A stretch of DNA of 64,000 nucleotides from CAYMYN01 sp964394665 (GTDB taxonomy: Bacteria; Planctomycetota; UBA1135; GCA-002686595). The stretch covers positions 186,001 through 250,000 of the forward strand of contig CAYMYN010000002.1 in assembly GCA_964394665.1 (NCBI GenBank), in the 5' to 3' direction. Under the pieces are notes generated by a model. The model was not told the DNA's origin. It searched no databases and worked only from the letters and a program-made list of their open reading frames with translations. Below, in pieces: positions 42,032 to 51,229 of this stretch. Within the stretch, counting starts at the first letter, position 1, and each line of letters begins with the position of its first letter. The position numbers and the translations under genes are program-made.

Positions 42032-44668
42032 ATGCTCGAGCGAAGACCCAATCGTCGTGCGCTGACCGTCGCCGTGATCGGAGCGCTTCTCGCGGCTGCG
42101 GGCGCCTACCTCGTGCTCGGGCGCGGCGCTCCCCCGTCCGCCGGGACGATCCCAGGCGGACGCGCCGGAGCGCCGCTGGAAGGGCGGCGGTTGCCCAGCC
42201 CCGCGTCGGGGATCGAAGTCGAGCCGAACCGCGACCGGGCCGGGGAGCGCGCGCCAGCGCGGGCCGCCGAGGACCCGCCGGGCGAGCCGCTCGGGCGAGC
42301 GGTGCGCGGCCGCTGCGTCGATATCGACTCGAACGCGCTCCCGGGCGTCCGGGTCGAGTGGATCGCGGAGGAGGTGGACGCTGGCTCGGGCGGGGAAGCG
42401 GGTCCGGAGCCGGCGGCCACCGACCCGTCGGGTAGGTTCCGATTGGAGGGGGTCCCCATCGATCGGGCCATCCGCGCGTACTTCCGGGCCGAGGGATTCC
42501 TCCCGGTGTCGATGGCGCTCGCGCTGGGGCCGGGACCTGGGGACTTCGATCTGGGGACCATCGTGCTCGCCCGCGGCGTCCGCCTGCTCGGGACCGTGAC
42601 CGACGAGAGCGGCGCGCCACTCGTAGGCGTCTCCGTCGCTCTGGAGCGCTACACCGAGGTCCCGCGCACCCAGGACCCGCGCTCCGAGCAGTCGCACCGA
42701 GGGGTCACGAACGCCTTCGGTGAGTTCGATCTCGGTCCCTGTCTGCCCGGTACGTACCTCGTGGATTGCGAGGACCTCGCCGTCCTCGAGGGAACGCCGA
42801 CCCTGGTCGCGCCCACCGCGCAGGAGCATCGCGTCCACCTCGTGGTCGCCCGGGGAGTCGGGGATCGGCTCCTGCAGGGGCACGTCAAGAGCAGCCGCGG
42901 GGAGTTCCTCGAGGGTGCGCGGGTCCATGCGACCGATGGCCGGGGCGGACACTGGAGGGCGACCACGGACGCGCGGGGCGGGTTCCGACTGCTGCGCGAC
43001 CGACCCGTGGTCGGTGAGCTGACCCTCTCCGCGGTCGCTCCGGGCCACACGTTGACCGTCGCGTCCTCGACGTACCCATGGGGCGCCGAGGACGCGCAGG
43101 TGACGCTGCGCCGGGCGCCGGGGATCTCGCTCGAGGTGCTCGACGACGCGGGTCGAGGGGTTCCGTCCTACGCGGTGCGGATCTACCGCATCGGGGCCCA
43201 CCCCCTGGCTCCGTTGCAGCGGGAGCCGCTGCGATTCTCCTCCGACGTCGGTCCCGACGGGTTCTCGCAGATCCCCGACCTGATCGAGGGCGGTTACTGG
43301 TTGCGGGTGGAGCCCGAGGGCCGGGAGGATCTCGAGCGCAGTCCGTTCCTGCCGCTGGTGCTGCGCGTGGATGCCCGCACCGAGGAGCGCCCGGAAGAGC
43401 TGCGGGTCGTGCTCCCGCGCCGCGTGGTGCGACGCGTGCGGCTCGTCGCCCCGGGGCAGGTACCCGTCCCCGGCTGCGGCGTGGAGCTCTTCGAGACCAA
43501 GCCGGAGGATCGGGGCACGGGGGTGTTCGCGGGTGCTCCCCTGGGGCGGGCGCTGAGCGTGCCGCGGGAAGCATTGCATTTGAGCGCACGGCGCAGCGAC
43601 GGGCGGGGCGAGCTGCTGATCCACGGGCCGTCGGACACTCCGCTGGTGCTGGAGATCCTGGGTCCGGGCTGCATGCCGAAGAGCGTCGAGCTCACCCGTC
43701 TCGACGGGGAGGGAGTGCTGGAGATCCAGGTCGACGTCCCGACCTCGACGATCGTCAGCGTGACCTCGCAGGACACCCTGGCCGACATCGAGCGCGCGCT
43801 GCAGAGGTCCCCGAGCCTGCGCTTCTTCCCCGAGGGGGCGGATCCGCGGCGCGAGGGCCAGCGCCTCGTGCTCGATTCCCGCGCCTTCTCCGGCGCATCC
43901 AAGGGCACGCACGAGCGGACCGCGTACCTCCCGCCGGGGCGCTGGACACCGGTGCTCGACCTGCACCGGGAGCGGATCGCCCTCGAGCCCTTCGACCTCG
44001 CCCACGGCCAGTCGCACTCCCTGGTCCTCGACCTCGAGCCCTACGCGCCGGCGATCCTGGAGGGCCTCGTCCTGTGGGGTTCGGAGCCGCTGTCCCTGGT
44101 CGACATCGAGCTGCAACAGTGGGTCAGCGTGCTCGGCGGCCAACAACCCTACTGGCAGTCGCGGCGCGTCCAGTGCGACGCCGCAGGGCGATTCCGGGTG
44201 GAGTGCCTGCCGGGCAAGTACCGCGTGCTCTTGCCGGGCACGAGCGCGAACACGCTGGGCGCCGTCGCCCTACCCGAGGAGCTCGAGCTGACGCCCCGCG
44301 GGAGCCTGGCCGTGGAGTTCCGCGTGGAGCTGGGTGCGATCCGACTGCGCTTGGTCGACCCGCGCGGACGGCCGATCGGCGGGGTCACGGAGGTCGAGCT
44401 GCGAAGGGCCGCGGACTCCGGCTGGGTCTGCGCCTTCGCCGCGTCGGACGCGGAGGGCTGGACCCAGTTTTCGCGCTGCGAAATCGGGTCCTTCCACCTG
44501 ACGGCCTTCCCGCGCTCTCTCTCCGAGTTCCGCGCGCGGGTCGACTACGCAATGCAGGAGGGGCTGGAGGCGCTGGAGGCCAAACGCATCGAGCTCGGGG
44601 AGGTCCACGTCTCCGCGAACCAGACCGTCGAGCTCGAGCTCACTCTCCCCGATGCCTACTTCGAATGA
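42032..44668 (+). CDS. Large membrane-anchored protein with carboxypeptidase-regulatory-like repeats
   Basis: An 878-residue protein with an N-terminal signal anchor (residues ~10-30, LTVAVIGALLAAAGAYLVLG), a disordered linker (~35-90) and then several beta-sandwich repeats of CarboxypepD_reg type. The repeats include VRGRCVDIDSNALPGVRVEW...DPSGRFRLEGVP, LLGTVTDESGAPLVGVSVAL...NAFGEFDLGPCLPG and LQGHVKSSRGEFLEGARVHA...DARGGFRLL, with a last one near AIRLRLVDPRGRPIGGV. The G-x-V-x-D-x-x-G-x-P-L-x-G-V pattern is clear. No enzyme domain is present; adhesion or cell-envelope structure is the likely role. GGAGGG (42018-42023) gives a good ribosome site, and TAGGTT (41978-41983) is a possible -10. 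Confidence 0.72.
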   Translation: MLERRPNRRALTVAVIGALLAAAGAYLVLGRGAPPSAGTIPGGRAGAPLEGRRLPSPASGIEVEPNRDRAGERAPARAAEDPPGEPLGRAVRGRCVDIDSNALPGVRVEWIAEEVDAGSGGEAGPEPAATDPSGRFRLEGVPIDRAIRAYFRAEGFLPVSMALALGPGPGDFDLGTIVLARGVRLLGTVTDESGAPLVGVSVALERYTEVPRTQDPRSEQSHRGVTNAFGEFDLGPCLPGTYLVDCEDLAVLEGTPTLVAPTAQEHRVHLVVARGVGDRLLQGHVKSSRGEFLEGARVHATDGRGGHWRATTDARGGFRLLRDRPVVGELTLSAVAPGHTLTVASSTYPWGAEDAQVTLRRAPGISLEVLDDAGRGVPSYAVRIYRIGAHPLAPLQREPLRFSSDVGPDGFSQIPDLIEGGYWLRVEPEGREDLERSPFLPLVLRVDARTEERPEELRVVLPRRVVRRVRLVAPGQVPVPGCGVELFETKPEDRGTGVFAGAPLGRALSVPREALHLSARRSDGRGELLIHGPSDTPLVLEILGPGCMPKSVELTRLDGEGVLEIQVDVPTSTIVSVTSQDTLADIERALQRSPSLRFFPEGADPRREGQRLVLDSRAFSGASKGTHERTAYLPPGRWTPVLDLHRERIALEPFDLAHGQSHSLVLDLEPYAPAILEGLVLWGSEPLSLVDIELQQWVSVLGGQQPYWQSRRVQCDAAGRFRVECLPGKYRVLLPGTSANTLGAVALPEELELTPRGSLAVEFRVELGAIRLRLVDPRGRPIGGVTEVELRRAADSGWVCAFAASDAEGWTQFSRCEIGSFHLTAFPRSLSEFRARVDYAMQEGLEALEAKRIELGEVHVSANQTVELELTLPDAYFE

Positions 44669-44716
44669 GAGCCCGCCCTGGAACCCGAGGTTGCCTCCGG
44701 GATCCAGGGCGGGCTC
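44669..44716. terminator. Bidirectional hairpin terminator (42032 gene / pilT)
   Basis: GAGCCCGCCCTGGA (44669-44682) pairs perfectly with TCCAGGGCGGGCTC (44703-44716), 14 bp. The intervening bases fold further (CCC/GGG and GAGG/CCTC). It begins at the base after the stop codon and lies between convergent genes. No T-tract is present. Confidence 0.65.
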
Positions 44717-44741
44717 CGAGCCCCGACGGCGTCGTGCGCTC

Positions 44742-46091
44742 TCAGCTCCGCTTGAACTTGTCGAAGAAGCCGCCGTTCCCGGTGCCCGAGCTCGGGGTGG
44801 GCTTGGGGGTCGCCTGCGGGGCGGCCGACTTGGGCAACGGGGCGCGGGGGTAGGGGCTCGGGGCGCCCTGGCCCGCGGGGCGAGCGGCGCCGCCCTCGGG
44901 GGTCGGCGCGCCGGGGACGGCCATGCCCGGGCGGCGCTGCGGGGCCGCGCCCGGGGCGCTGCCGTAGGCGCCGGCGGCGGGCGCCGCGGTTCCTTCCTCG
45001 ACCTCGATCCCGAGCGCCGCGAGGCGGAAGCCCTCGGCTTCGCACTTCTTGGCGAAGTCCTCCTTCGCGATGCACTTGAGGTAGGCCTCGTTGGGATCGA
45101 CCAGGCCCTTCTGGACCAGCTCGAGCAGGGCATCGTTGAGCAGGCGGCTGCCGAGTCGGCCGCCCATCTGCATCAGCGAGGGGATCTGGTGGGTCTTGCC
45201 CTCGCGGATGTTCGCCGCCACCGCGTTGTTGACGATCAGAGTCTCGAGCGCCGCCACGCGCCCGCCGCCGACCTTGCGGCAGAGGGTTTGGGCGACGACG
45301 CCCTTGAGCGAGCTGGCGAGCATGGTGCGGATCTGCGCCTGGCGCTCGCTCGGGAACTGGTCGATGATGCGGTCCACCGTGGTGGCCGCCGTGGAGGTGT
45401 GCAGCGTGCCGAACACCAGGTGCCCGGTCTCGGCCGTCTCGATCGCCATCTCGATCGTCTCGAGGTCGCGCATCTCGCCCACGAGCACGATGTCCGGGTC
45501 CTCGCGCAGCGCCGCGCGCAGGGCGCGCTTGAAGCTGTCGGTGTGGTAGCGCACCTCGCGCTGGTTGACGAGGCACTTCTTCGAGGGGTGCACGAACTCG
45601 ATCGGGTCCTCGATCGTGATGACGTGTTCGGCGCGGCTCGAGTTGATGTGGTCGATCATCGCCGCCAGGGTCGTCGACTTGCCCGAGCCCGTGGGCCCCG
45701 TGACGAGCACCAGGCCCTTCGAGAGCTGGCACAGGTCGAGCACCGCCTTGGGCAGGCCCAGCTTCTCCGCGGACAGGATTTCCGAGGGGATCACGCGGAA
45801 CACGGCGCCCGGCCCGCGGTGGTCCGCGAACAGGTTCGAGCGGAAGCGCGCGAGCCCTTCCAGCGCATACGCGAAGTCCGTGTCGTGCGTGCGCTGGTAC
45901 TCCTGCCAGTTGGCCTCGGGAGCGATCTCCTCGAGGATCTGCTCCATGCACTCGGGCGTGATCGCCTCGAAGCCTTCCACCGGGACGATGTCGCCGTGCA
46001 GGCGGAACATGGGGGGCATCGAGGAGGTGAGGTGCAGGTCGGAGGCGCCGGATTGCACCATCATCTCGAACAGGCGATCGATCCAAGCCAT
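44742..46091 (-). CDS. pilT: Type IV pilus retraction ATPase PilT-like
   Basis: A 449-residue secretion-type ATPase of the PilT family, which depolymerises type IV pili. Motifs: N-terminal SGASDLHLTSSMPPMFRLHGDI, Walker A GPTGSGKS at 132-139, Asp box ITIEDPIEFVH, Walker B REDPDIVLVGEMRD, His box GTLHTSTAATTVDRIIDQFP, and AQTLCRK...LIVNNAVAANIREGKTHQIPS, which is PilT-specific. The C-terminal ~80 residues are a Pro/Ala/Gly-rich tail ending GGFFDKFKRS that is absent from ordinary PilT (~345-370 residues). The frame extends to 46985 but ATG 46091 matches the family start, with AAGGAG upstream. No other pilus genes are adjacent. Confidence 0.93.
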   Translation of the reverse strand: MAWIDRLFEMMVQSGASDLHLTSSMPPMFRLHGDIVPVEGFEAITPECMEQILEEIAPEANWQEYQRTHDTDFAYALEGLARFRSNLFADHRGPGAVFRVIPSEILSAEKLGLPKAVLDLCQLSKGLVLVTGPTGSGKSTTLAAMIDHINSSRAEHVITIEDPIEFVHPSKKCLVNQREVRYHTDSFKRALRAALREDPDIVLVGEMRDLETIEMAIETAETGHLVFGTLHTSTAATTVDRIIDQFPSERQAQIRTMLASSLKGVVAQTLCRKVGGGRVAALETLIVNNAVAANIREGKTHQIPSLMQMGGRLGSRLLNDALLELVQKGLVDPNEAYLKCIAKEDFAKKCEAEGFRLAALGIEVEEGTAAPAAGAYGSAPGAAPQRRPGMAVPGAPTPEGGAARPAGQGAPSPYPRAPLPKSAAPQATPKPTPSSGTGNGGFFDKFKRS

Positions 46092-46217
46092 GGGGTTCTT
46101 GCTCCTTGAGGGGGTTCGAACCCGGCCCTTCGGCCCCGGCACGCGGGGATCTTGAGCCGGCGCGCCCCCGAAAGAGCGCAGCCGTGGCCCCGGAACGCGC
46201 AGGAACCGCACCCGCGC

Positions 46218-46223
46218 TACCCT
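46218..46223 (+). promoter_or_regulatory. Candidate -10 element giving a leaderless mRNA
   Basis: TACCCT is separated by 6 bp from ATG 46230, the distance at which transcription begins on the start codon. No Shine-Dalgarno sequence is present. Confidence 0.4.
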
Positions 46224-46229
46224 TCGCGA

Positions 46230-47027
46230 ATGCGGCCGGTTCTCTTCCTCGCGTGGCTGGGCGCCCTGGTTTTCCAGGGGTGCGCCATCCCTTCCCACCC
46301 GGCGCCGAGCGACGGGTCCCCGTTGCGGGTCGTTTCCTACAACATCCGCCATGGCCGCGGCATGGACGGTCGGGTCGACCTCGAGCGCACGGCGGCGGTG
46401 CTGCGCGCCCTGGAGCCCGACCTCGTGGGCCTGCAGGAGGTCGACGAGCGGGTCGAACGCAGCGGCGGCGTGGATCAGGCCGCGGAGCTGGGCCAGCGCC
46501 TGGGCCTCGCGCACACCTTCGGCTCCTTCATGGCCTACGGCGGCGGCCGCTACGGCATGGCCCTCCTCTCGCGCCACCCGATCGCGCGCGCCTGGGAGAT
46601 CCCGCTGCCGACCGGCAACGAGCCGCGGGTCGCCTTGGCGGCCGAGATCGCCCATCCCGCCGGCACGTTCGTGGCCGTCAACGTGCACTTCGATTGGGTG
46701 GCGGACGATGGTTTCCGCTTCGCGCAGGCTTCGACCTTGACGCGGGCCCTCGACGAACTCGTTTGGCCGTACGTCCTGCTCGGCGACTTCAACGACGGGC
46801 CGGGCTCGCGCACCCTCGAGCTCTTCCAGAGCCGCGCCGAGGAGGCGCGCAAGCCCGAGGCCGAACGCTCCACGTTCCCCTCGACGGAGCCCGTGAAGGA
46901 GATCGACTTCGTGTTCGCCGCCCCGCGCGGCGCGTGGGAAGTCGACGGGGCGCGCGTGGTCGACGAGCGCGAAGCATCGGACCATCGGCCCCTGTTCGCG
47001 TCCGTCCGTCGGCTCGGAGCGCGCTGA
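46230..47027 (+). CDS. Endonuclease/exonuclease/phosphatase (EEP) family protein
   Basis: A 265-residue exported EEP-fold protein. The N-terminal signal ends in LVFQGC, a weak lipobox, so it may be a lipoprotein. The fold's motifs are all present: VSYNIRHGRG (Asn), GLQEVDERV (catalytic Glu), LLSRHPI, VNVHFD, LLGDFND (Asp/Asn) and ASDHRPLFASV (Asp-His). Members cleave phosphodiester or phosphomonoester bonds in nucleic acids, lipids or inositol phosphates. Extracytoplasmic lipoproteins of this group are often assigned to sphingomyelinase- or phosphatase-like roles. The substrate is undetermined. It is convergent with ispG, with only 3 bp between. Confidence 0.83.
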   Translation: MRPVLFLAWLGALVFQGCAIPSHPAPSDGSPLRVVSYNIRHGRGMDGRVDLERTAAVLRALEPDLVGLQEVDERVERSGGVDQAAELGQRLGLAHTFGSFMAYGGGRYGMALLSRHPIARAWEIPLPTGNEPRVALAAEIAHPAGTFVAVNVHFDWVADDGFRFAQASTLTRALDELVWPYVLLGDFNDGPGSRTLELFQSRAEEARKPEAERSTFPSTEPVKEIDFVFAAPRGAWEVDGARVVDEREASDHRPLFASVRRLGAR

Positions 47028-47030
47028 GAT

Positions 47031-48176
47031 TCAGCGCGCCGAGGCGCCGGCGCGGGCCGCGATCAATGCGTCGAGTTCCTCGCGCAGGCGGCCCAGGATC
47101 TCGTCGTAGCCGTGGGCGCCGAGGTCCTCGGGGCCGCGCTTCAAGTTGACCTTCTTGGGGCCGCACCACAGGCCCAGGTCCGCGTCGTCCGTCTCGCCCG
47201 GGCCGTTCACGCGGCAGCCCATCACGGCGATGGTGAGCTTGTGCTCGGCGGCGTAGGCGGTCAGCTCGCGCACCTCGGCGGCGAGCTCGATGAAGCGTTC
47301 GTTCTCGACCCGCGAGCAGGAGGGGCAGGCGATGATGTTGAGCCCCTGGCCGAAGTTCGGCGGCACCGAGCGGAATCGGCCGTTCGAGATGTCGTCGACG
47401 AGCTGCCGGCCGACCTCGATCTCGAGCCCCTTGTCGGCGAAGGGCACGGTCAGCGAGACCCGGATCGTGTCGCCGATGCCGCGCGCCAGGAGCTGCTCGA
47501 AGGCGATGCGCGTCTTGATGATGCCGTCGGGCGGCATGCCGGCTTCGGTCACGCCCAGGTGGATCGGCACGGCCGGGCGCGCGGCGGCGAAGCGCTGGTT
47601 GGCCTCGATCACGAGGTAGGGGTCGGAGTCCTTGATCGAGACGCAGAAGTCCTGGAATCCCAGCGATTCGACGAGGTCGCAGTGGTCGGCTGCGCAGCGC
47701 GCGATGGCCTCGACGTGGTCGCCGGCGAAGCGTTGCTTGTACTCGGGCGCGATCGAGCCGGCGTTGACGCCGATGCGCAGCGCGTTGCCGTGACGCGCGG
47801 CGACGTCCACCAGGAAGGCGACCTTGTCGCGCACGGGCTTGGCGGGCTCGTGGTGGTGCAGGTGGCCGGGGTTGTAGCGCAGCTTGTCGACCAGCGGCGC
47901 GACCTCGCTCGCCAGGCGGTAGTTCTCCTGCAGATCGATCGAGAGGCGCGCGTTCGTCTGGGCGCGGATCTGGCGCAGGGCCTCGACGTCCTTGGGGGAA
48001 TCGATCGCGATGCGGATCAGGTCGGCGCCGGCGGCCTCGAGGATGCGGACCTGCTCCAGGGTCGCCGCGATGTCCTGGGTGCGGGTCGCGGCCATGCTCT
48101 GCACGGCGATCGGGGCGGCGCCGCCGATCTCGAGGTCGCGGACGCGGATGGTGCGGGTCTGGCGCGGCGGGAGCAT
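47031..48176 (-). CDS. ispG: 4-hydroxy-3-methylbut-2-enyl-diphosphate synthase
   Basis: A 381-residue IspG (GcpE), the [4Fe-4S] enzyme that converts MEcPP to HMBPP in the MEP isoprenoid pathway. The TIM-barrel part has VQSMAATRTQDIAATLEQV, GADLIRIAI, the LRYNPGHL-like segment, LRIGVNAGS and HLGVTEAG. The cluster ligands lie at the C-terminus: ACPSCSR (two Cys) and VMGCRVNGPGE (third Cys and Glu). The length fits the single-insert bacterial form. A TTAGGAT -10-like sequence lies ~105 bp upstream on this strand. It stands alone. Confidence 0.96.
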   Translation of the reverse strand: MLPPRQTRTIRVRDLEIGGAAPIAVQSMAATRTQDIAATLEQVRILEAAGADLIRIAIDSPKDVEALRQIRAQTNARLSIDLQENYRLASEVAPLVDKLRYNPGHLHHHEPAKPVRDKVAFLVDVAARHGNALRIGVNAGSIAPEYKQRFAGDHVEAIARCAADHCDLVESLGFQDFCVSIKDSDPYLVIEANQRFAAARPAVPIHLGVTEAGMPPDGIIKTRIAFEQLLARGIGDTIRVSLTVPFADKGLEIEVGRQLVDDISNGRFRSVPPNFGQGLNIIACPSCSRVENERFIELAAEVRELTAYAAEHKLTIAVMGCRVNGPGETDDADLGLWCGPKKVNLKRGPEDLGAHGYDEILGRLREELDALIAARAGASAR

Positions 48177-48591
48177 GGGGCGGGATCCTGGGACGGGCGC
48201 GGCCGGCGCACGAGGGGCGGCGTGCGTTCCGATCCGGGGCGAGGCGCGCGGGCCGGAAACGGGACGCGCGGGCGAAGAATCCTAACCGCGGGCCCTCCGG
48301 GCGTCGGATGCGGGGCGGAGAAAGCTCGCGTCCCGCGGACCCGCGCGTGGGTCGGCCTCGGAAGTGCCTGTTCGGGTCGACCCCGTCCGGGGGGATTGGC
48401 GCGGTCCCGGGGGCGCGCGTGGGCTTCTTCGGGGCCCCACCTGCCGCCACGCGGCAGGGAGGGGCCCTCCTTCCATCCTGCGGCCGCGCCCTCGAGCCGG
48501 GCGACGCGCGGCCGCGGTTAGAATCGGCGCCGGCGAGCGTGGCCCTCCGGAGGGGAGGACCCGCGTCGCCCGGGCCCTCGAGGAGAACTGC
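48177..48591. other. Divergent intergenic region between ispG and the FAD oxidoreductase
   Basis: 415 bp without a supported gene. Two -10-like elements face outward: TAGGAT on the minus strand (plus 48279-48284) for ispG, and TAGAAT (48519-48524) on the plus strand for the oxidoreductase, with a ~65-nt leader. AGGAG (48581-48585) is the ribosome site of the latter. Confidence 0.4.
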
Positions 48592-49884
48592 ATGCGCGCC
48601 GAAGTCGTCGTGGTCGGAGGTGGGGTGATCGGCCTCTCGGTGGCCCTCTTCACCGCGCGCCGCACCGACCCCCTGCGTGAGCCGGTGGTGCTGCTCGAGC
48701 GCGCGACCCCCGGCTCCGGCGCCTCGGGCCGCTCGAGCGCCCTGATCTGGCAGCAGGACGAGGACCGCTGCCTGGCCCGCATGGCCCGCGACGGCCTGCG
48801 CCACTACGCGGGCTTCGAGCGCCAGACCGGGCGCTCGGTCGGTTTCCGTGGGGTCGGGGCGCTGACGATCCTCGAACCCGGGGCCGGATCGCGGCGCGCG
48901 GAGCTCGAGCAGCGCTCCCGCGAGCTGGGCAACCTGGGCATCCGGCTCGAGCTGCTCGAGGCGCCCGAGCTGCGCCGGCGCTTCCCTCTGCTCGAGGTCG
49001 AGCCCGACGCCCTGGCGACCTGGGAACCGGACGCCGGCCACCTCGACGTCGAGCTCGCCTTCGAGGCCACCGGCGCCGTGGCGAAGAACGCCGGCGCCGT
49101 CCTGCGCCCGGGGGCCGAGACTTCGGGGCTGATCGTCGAGGACGGGCGCATCGTGGGCGTGAGCACGCCGAGCGGGCGCATCGAGGCGCGCAAGGTGGTC
49201 GTCGCGGCCGGGCCCTGGAGCGCGGAGTTGCTGGCCCAGGTCGGCGTGCACCTGCCGCTCCTGACCCGCCGCACCCGCGAGCACCAACTGGCCGCCCCCG
49301 GCCTGCCCGGCGCCCCCCTGCCGGCCCAGGCGCCACAGCACGCCGACGCCGCCCTCAGCGCATCCGCCGCCGCCGCGGCCTTCGCCGCCCGCGCGGGGGC
49401 CGCGGCCGCCGAGTTCGACCGCCGTTTCGCCCACTCCCAGGACGAGCCCGCCGCCGGCTTCACGCACCCGGTGCTGGTCGACCGCGCCCTGGACCTGGTC
49501 GTGCACTGCGAGCCTGCCCACGGCCGCACCTTCGTCCGCCGCCTGCGCCGCGCCGGCGAGCCGATGGCCGACCCCGACGCCCCCCAGCCCCCGGTCGAGG
49601 ACGCCTTCCGCGCCTGGGCCCGCGAAACCCTCGCGCGCCGCCTGCCCCTCTACCGCTCCCAGCCCGACCTCGACTCCCGCGCCGGCTGGACCACCGCCTC
49701 CCCCGACGGCCGCCCGATCGTCGGCGCCGTACCCGGCATCGCAGGCCTCTTCGTCGCCACCGCCCTAGCCGACGACGCCTTCCGCCTGGCCCCCTCCATC
49801 GCCGAAGGCCTCTCCCAACAACTCAGCGACCACCCCCCCAGCGCCTACGACCCGGCGCTGTTTTCCCCCGAGCGGTTCGCGTAG
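48592..49884 (+). CDS. FAD-dependent oxidoreductase (DAO family)
   Basis: A 430-residue flavoenzyme of the D-amino-acid-oxidase-like superfamily. The N-terminal Rossmann motif is VVVVGGGVIGLSVAL (GGGVIG dinucleotide loop) followed by VVLLERATPGSGASGRSSALI. The mid-protein segment ARKVVVAAGPWSAELLAQVG is the second FAD-contact signature. The C-terminal part SPDGRPIVGAVPGIAGLFVATALADDAFRLAPSIAEGL closes the FAD site. An Ala-rich insert (~255-280) is unusual. Candidates are sarcosine, glycine or D-amino acid oxidation; the substrate is undetermined. AGGAG precedes ATG 48592 by 6 nt. Confidence 0.85.
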   Translation: MRAEVVVVGGGVIGLSVALFTARRTDPLREPVVLLERATPGSGASGRSSALIWQQDEDRCLARMARDGLRHYAGFERQTGRSVGFRGVGALTILEPGAGSRRAELEQRSRELGNLGIRLELLEAPELRRRFPLLEVEPDALATWEPDAGHLDVELAFEATGAVAKNAGAVLRPGAETSGLIVEDGRIVGVSTPSGRIEARKVVVAAGPWSAELLAQVGVHLPLLTRRTREHQLAAPGLPGAPLPAQAPQHADAALSASAAAAAFAARAGAAAAEFDRRFAHSQDEPAAGFTHPVLVDRALDLVVHCEPAHGRTFVRRLRRAGEPMADPDAPQPPVEDAFRAWARETLARRLPLYRSQPDLDSRAGWTTASPDGRPIVGAVPGIAGLFVATALADDAFRLAPSIAEGLSQQLSDHPPSAYDPALFSPERFA

Positions 49885-49914
49885 CGGTCCGACTCGGATC
49901 CGGCGCGCGGGGCG

Positions 49915-50268
49915 TCAGCCGCTGACGACTTCGGTGATGCGGACGGCGTAGTGGTCGTCGAGGGTGACGATTTCGCCGCGGGCGACGATCTTGCCGTTGA
50001 CCAGGATGTCGGCGGGTTCGTGGGCCTCGCGGTCGAGGGGGACGAGGGAGCCGGGGCCGAGGTCGACGAGGTCGGCTAGGCGCATGCGGGTGCGGCCGAT
50101 CTGGACCGTGACGCGCACGGGGACGTCGAGCAGGCCGTTGAGGCCCAGGGGTTGGCCGCCGGGGGCGGCGGAGCCCAGCTCGGTCAGGGCTCCGACTTGC
50201 ACGCGCACGGCTTCCGTCGCCTGCTCGATGGCGCCCTCGAGATCGGGGCCGTTCTTCAGCTCGCTCAT
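49915..50268 (-). CDS. fliN: Flagellar motor switch protein FliN
   Basis: A 117-residue FliN at the usual length, part of the C-ring that sets rotation direction and docks the export ATPase. The SpoA domain carries LLDVPVRVTVQIGRTRMRLADLVDLGPGSLVPLDREAHEPADILVNGKIVARGEIVTLDDHYAVRITEVV. It is the last gene of the operon, 3 bp after fliM. Its TGA lies in the palindrome CGTCAG-CGG-CTGACG, a small possible end hairpin. Confidence 0.95.
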   Translation of the reverse strand: MSELKNGPDLEGAIEQATEAVRVQVGALTELGSAAPGGQPLGLNGLLDVPVRVTVQIGRTRMRLADLVDLGPGSLVPLDREAHEPADILVNGKIVARGEIVTLDDHYAVRITEVVSG

Positions 50269-50271
50269 GAT

Positions 50272-51195
50272 TCAGTCCTCCTCGGGAGGTTGGAAATCCA
50301 GGACGCGCAGGGCGAGGCCGCCCTGGTGGCTGCCCCACAGCGCGCGTCCGCAGGGGTGCTCCTCGACGCGCAGCACGGCGGCCTCGCCGACGGGCGCCCC
50401 CAGGGGCACGACGTCGCCGACTTCGAGCGCGAGCAACTCGGAGAGCGGCACCTCGATCGAGCCCAGCTCGGCGCTGAGCTCGATCGGCACCGAGCCCAGG
50501 TGCGCGGGCAAGGGGCGCGGACGGCGGGCCGTGCCGCCCGGGCGTTGCGCCGGCAGGATGCCGGGCAGGTAGAGGCGCAGGGTGGTCGCGGGGAGGGCCG
50601 GGCCAGAGAGGGCGACGTAGAGCGCCACGCGGCGCGGCTCGCGCGCGAGGTCGGGGTCGAGGTCGAGCTCGAGGGCGCGCCGGCTCTGGAGCAGGGGGCC
50701 GAAATCGGGCGCGAGGTCGAGGGCGCGGGCGACGCCGGCGGCGAACTCCTCGAGGAGATCGGCGAGCACGCCGGCCTCGATGGGGGAGAGCGGTCGCGGC
50801 GCGCGCTCCTCGCTGCCCAGCGGGGCGCCCAGGGCGCGCTCGGCCAGGGCTTGGGCGGCTTCGTTCGGGCACACGAGCCAACCCTGCTGGCCGCCGACGA
50901 GCAGGCGTTGGACGAGGAAGGGCTCGCGCAGGCCGTCGAACAGGTCCAGCGCGCCGACCTCGTCCACCTGCTCGAGGCTCAGGCGCGAGTCGTCCCGCAC
51001 CCAGGCCGAGAGGCGACCCTCGAGCTCGGGCAGCGCGGCGCCGACGGCCCGCGCCAGGCGCTGGCGTTCGGCGCGCGAGAGGCGCAGCGGGCGCGCGAAG
51101 TCACGCGACGCGACCTCCGCCTCCCGCGCGGCGCCGCGTTCGGCGTCGGGGGAGAGCAGGGCCTCGGTCTCTTCGCGGCTCAGCTCGGCGCTCAA
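50272..51195 (-). CDS. fliM: Flagellar motor switch protein FliM
   Basis: A 307-residue FliM, the switch protein that receives CheY-P. The N-terminal segment SREETEALLSP corresponds to the CheY-binding motif (consensus LSQxEIDALL), slightly altered. A middle domain (~35-210) of CheC-like fold is divergent. The C-terminal SpoA domain reads LGSVPIELSAELGSIEVPLSELLALEVGDVVPLGAPVGEAAVLRVEEHPCGRALWGSHQGGLALRVLDF. Low overall conservation is typical outside proteobacteria; the order fliL-fliM-fliN supports it. Confidence 0.9.
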   Translation of the reverse strand: MSAELSREETEALLSPDAERGAAREAEVASRDFARPLRLSRAERQRLARAVGAALPELEGRLSAWVRDDSRLSLEQVDEVGALDLFDGLREPFLVQRLLVGGQQGWLVCPNEAAQALAERALGAPLGSEERAPRPLSPIEAGVLADLLEEFAAGVARALDLAPDFGPLLQSRRALELDLDPDLAREPRRVALYVALSGPALPATTLRLYLPGILPAQRPGGTARRPRPLPAHLGSVPIELSAELGSIEVPLSELLALEVGDVVPLGAPVGEAAVLRVEEHPCGRALWGSHQGGLALRVLDFQPPEED

Positions 51196-51229
51196 GGGAG
51201 TTCCTCGGGGACGGTGCGTTCGTGCAGCC

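Noticed and set aside
46109..46130. tRNA T-arm (GGGTTCGAACCC)
   Set aside because: It is just a palindrome; no anticodon arm, D-arm or acceptor stem can be built around it on either strand.
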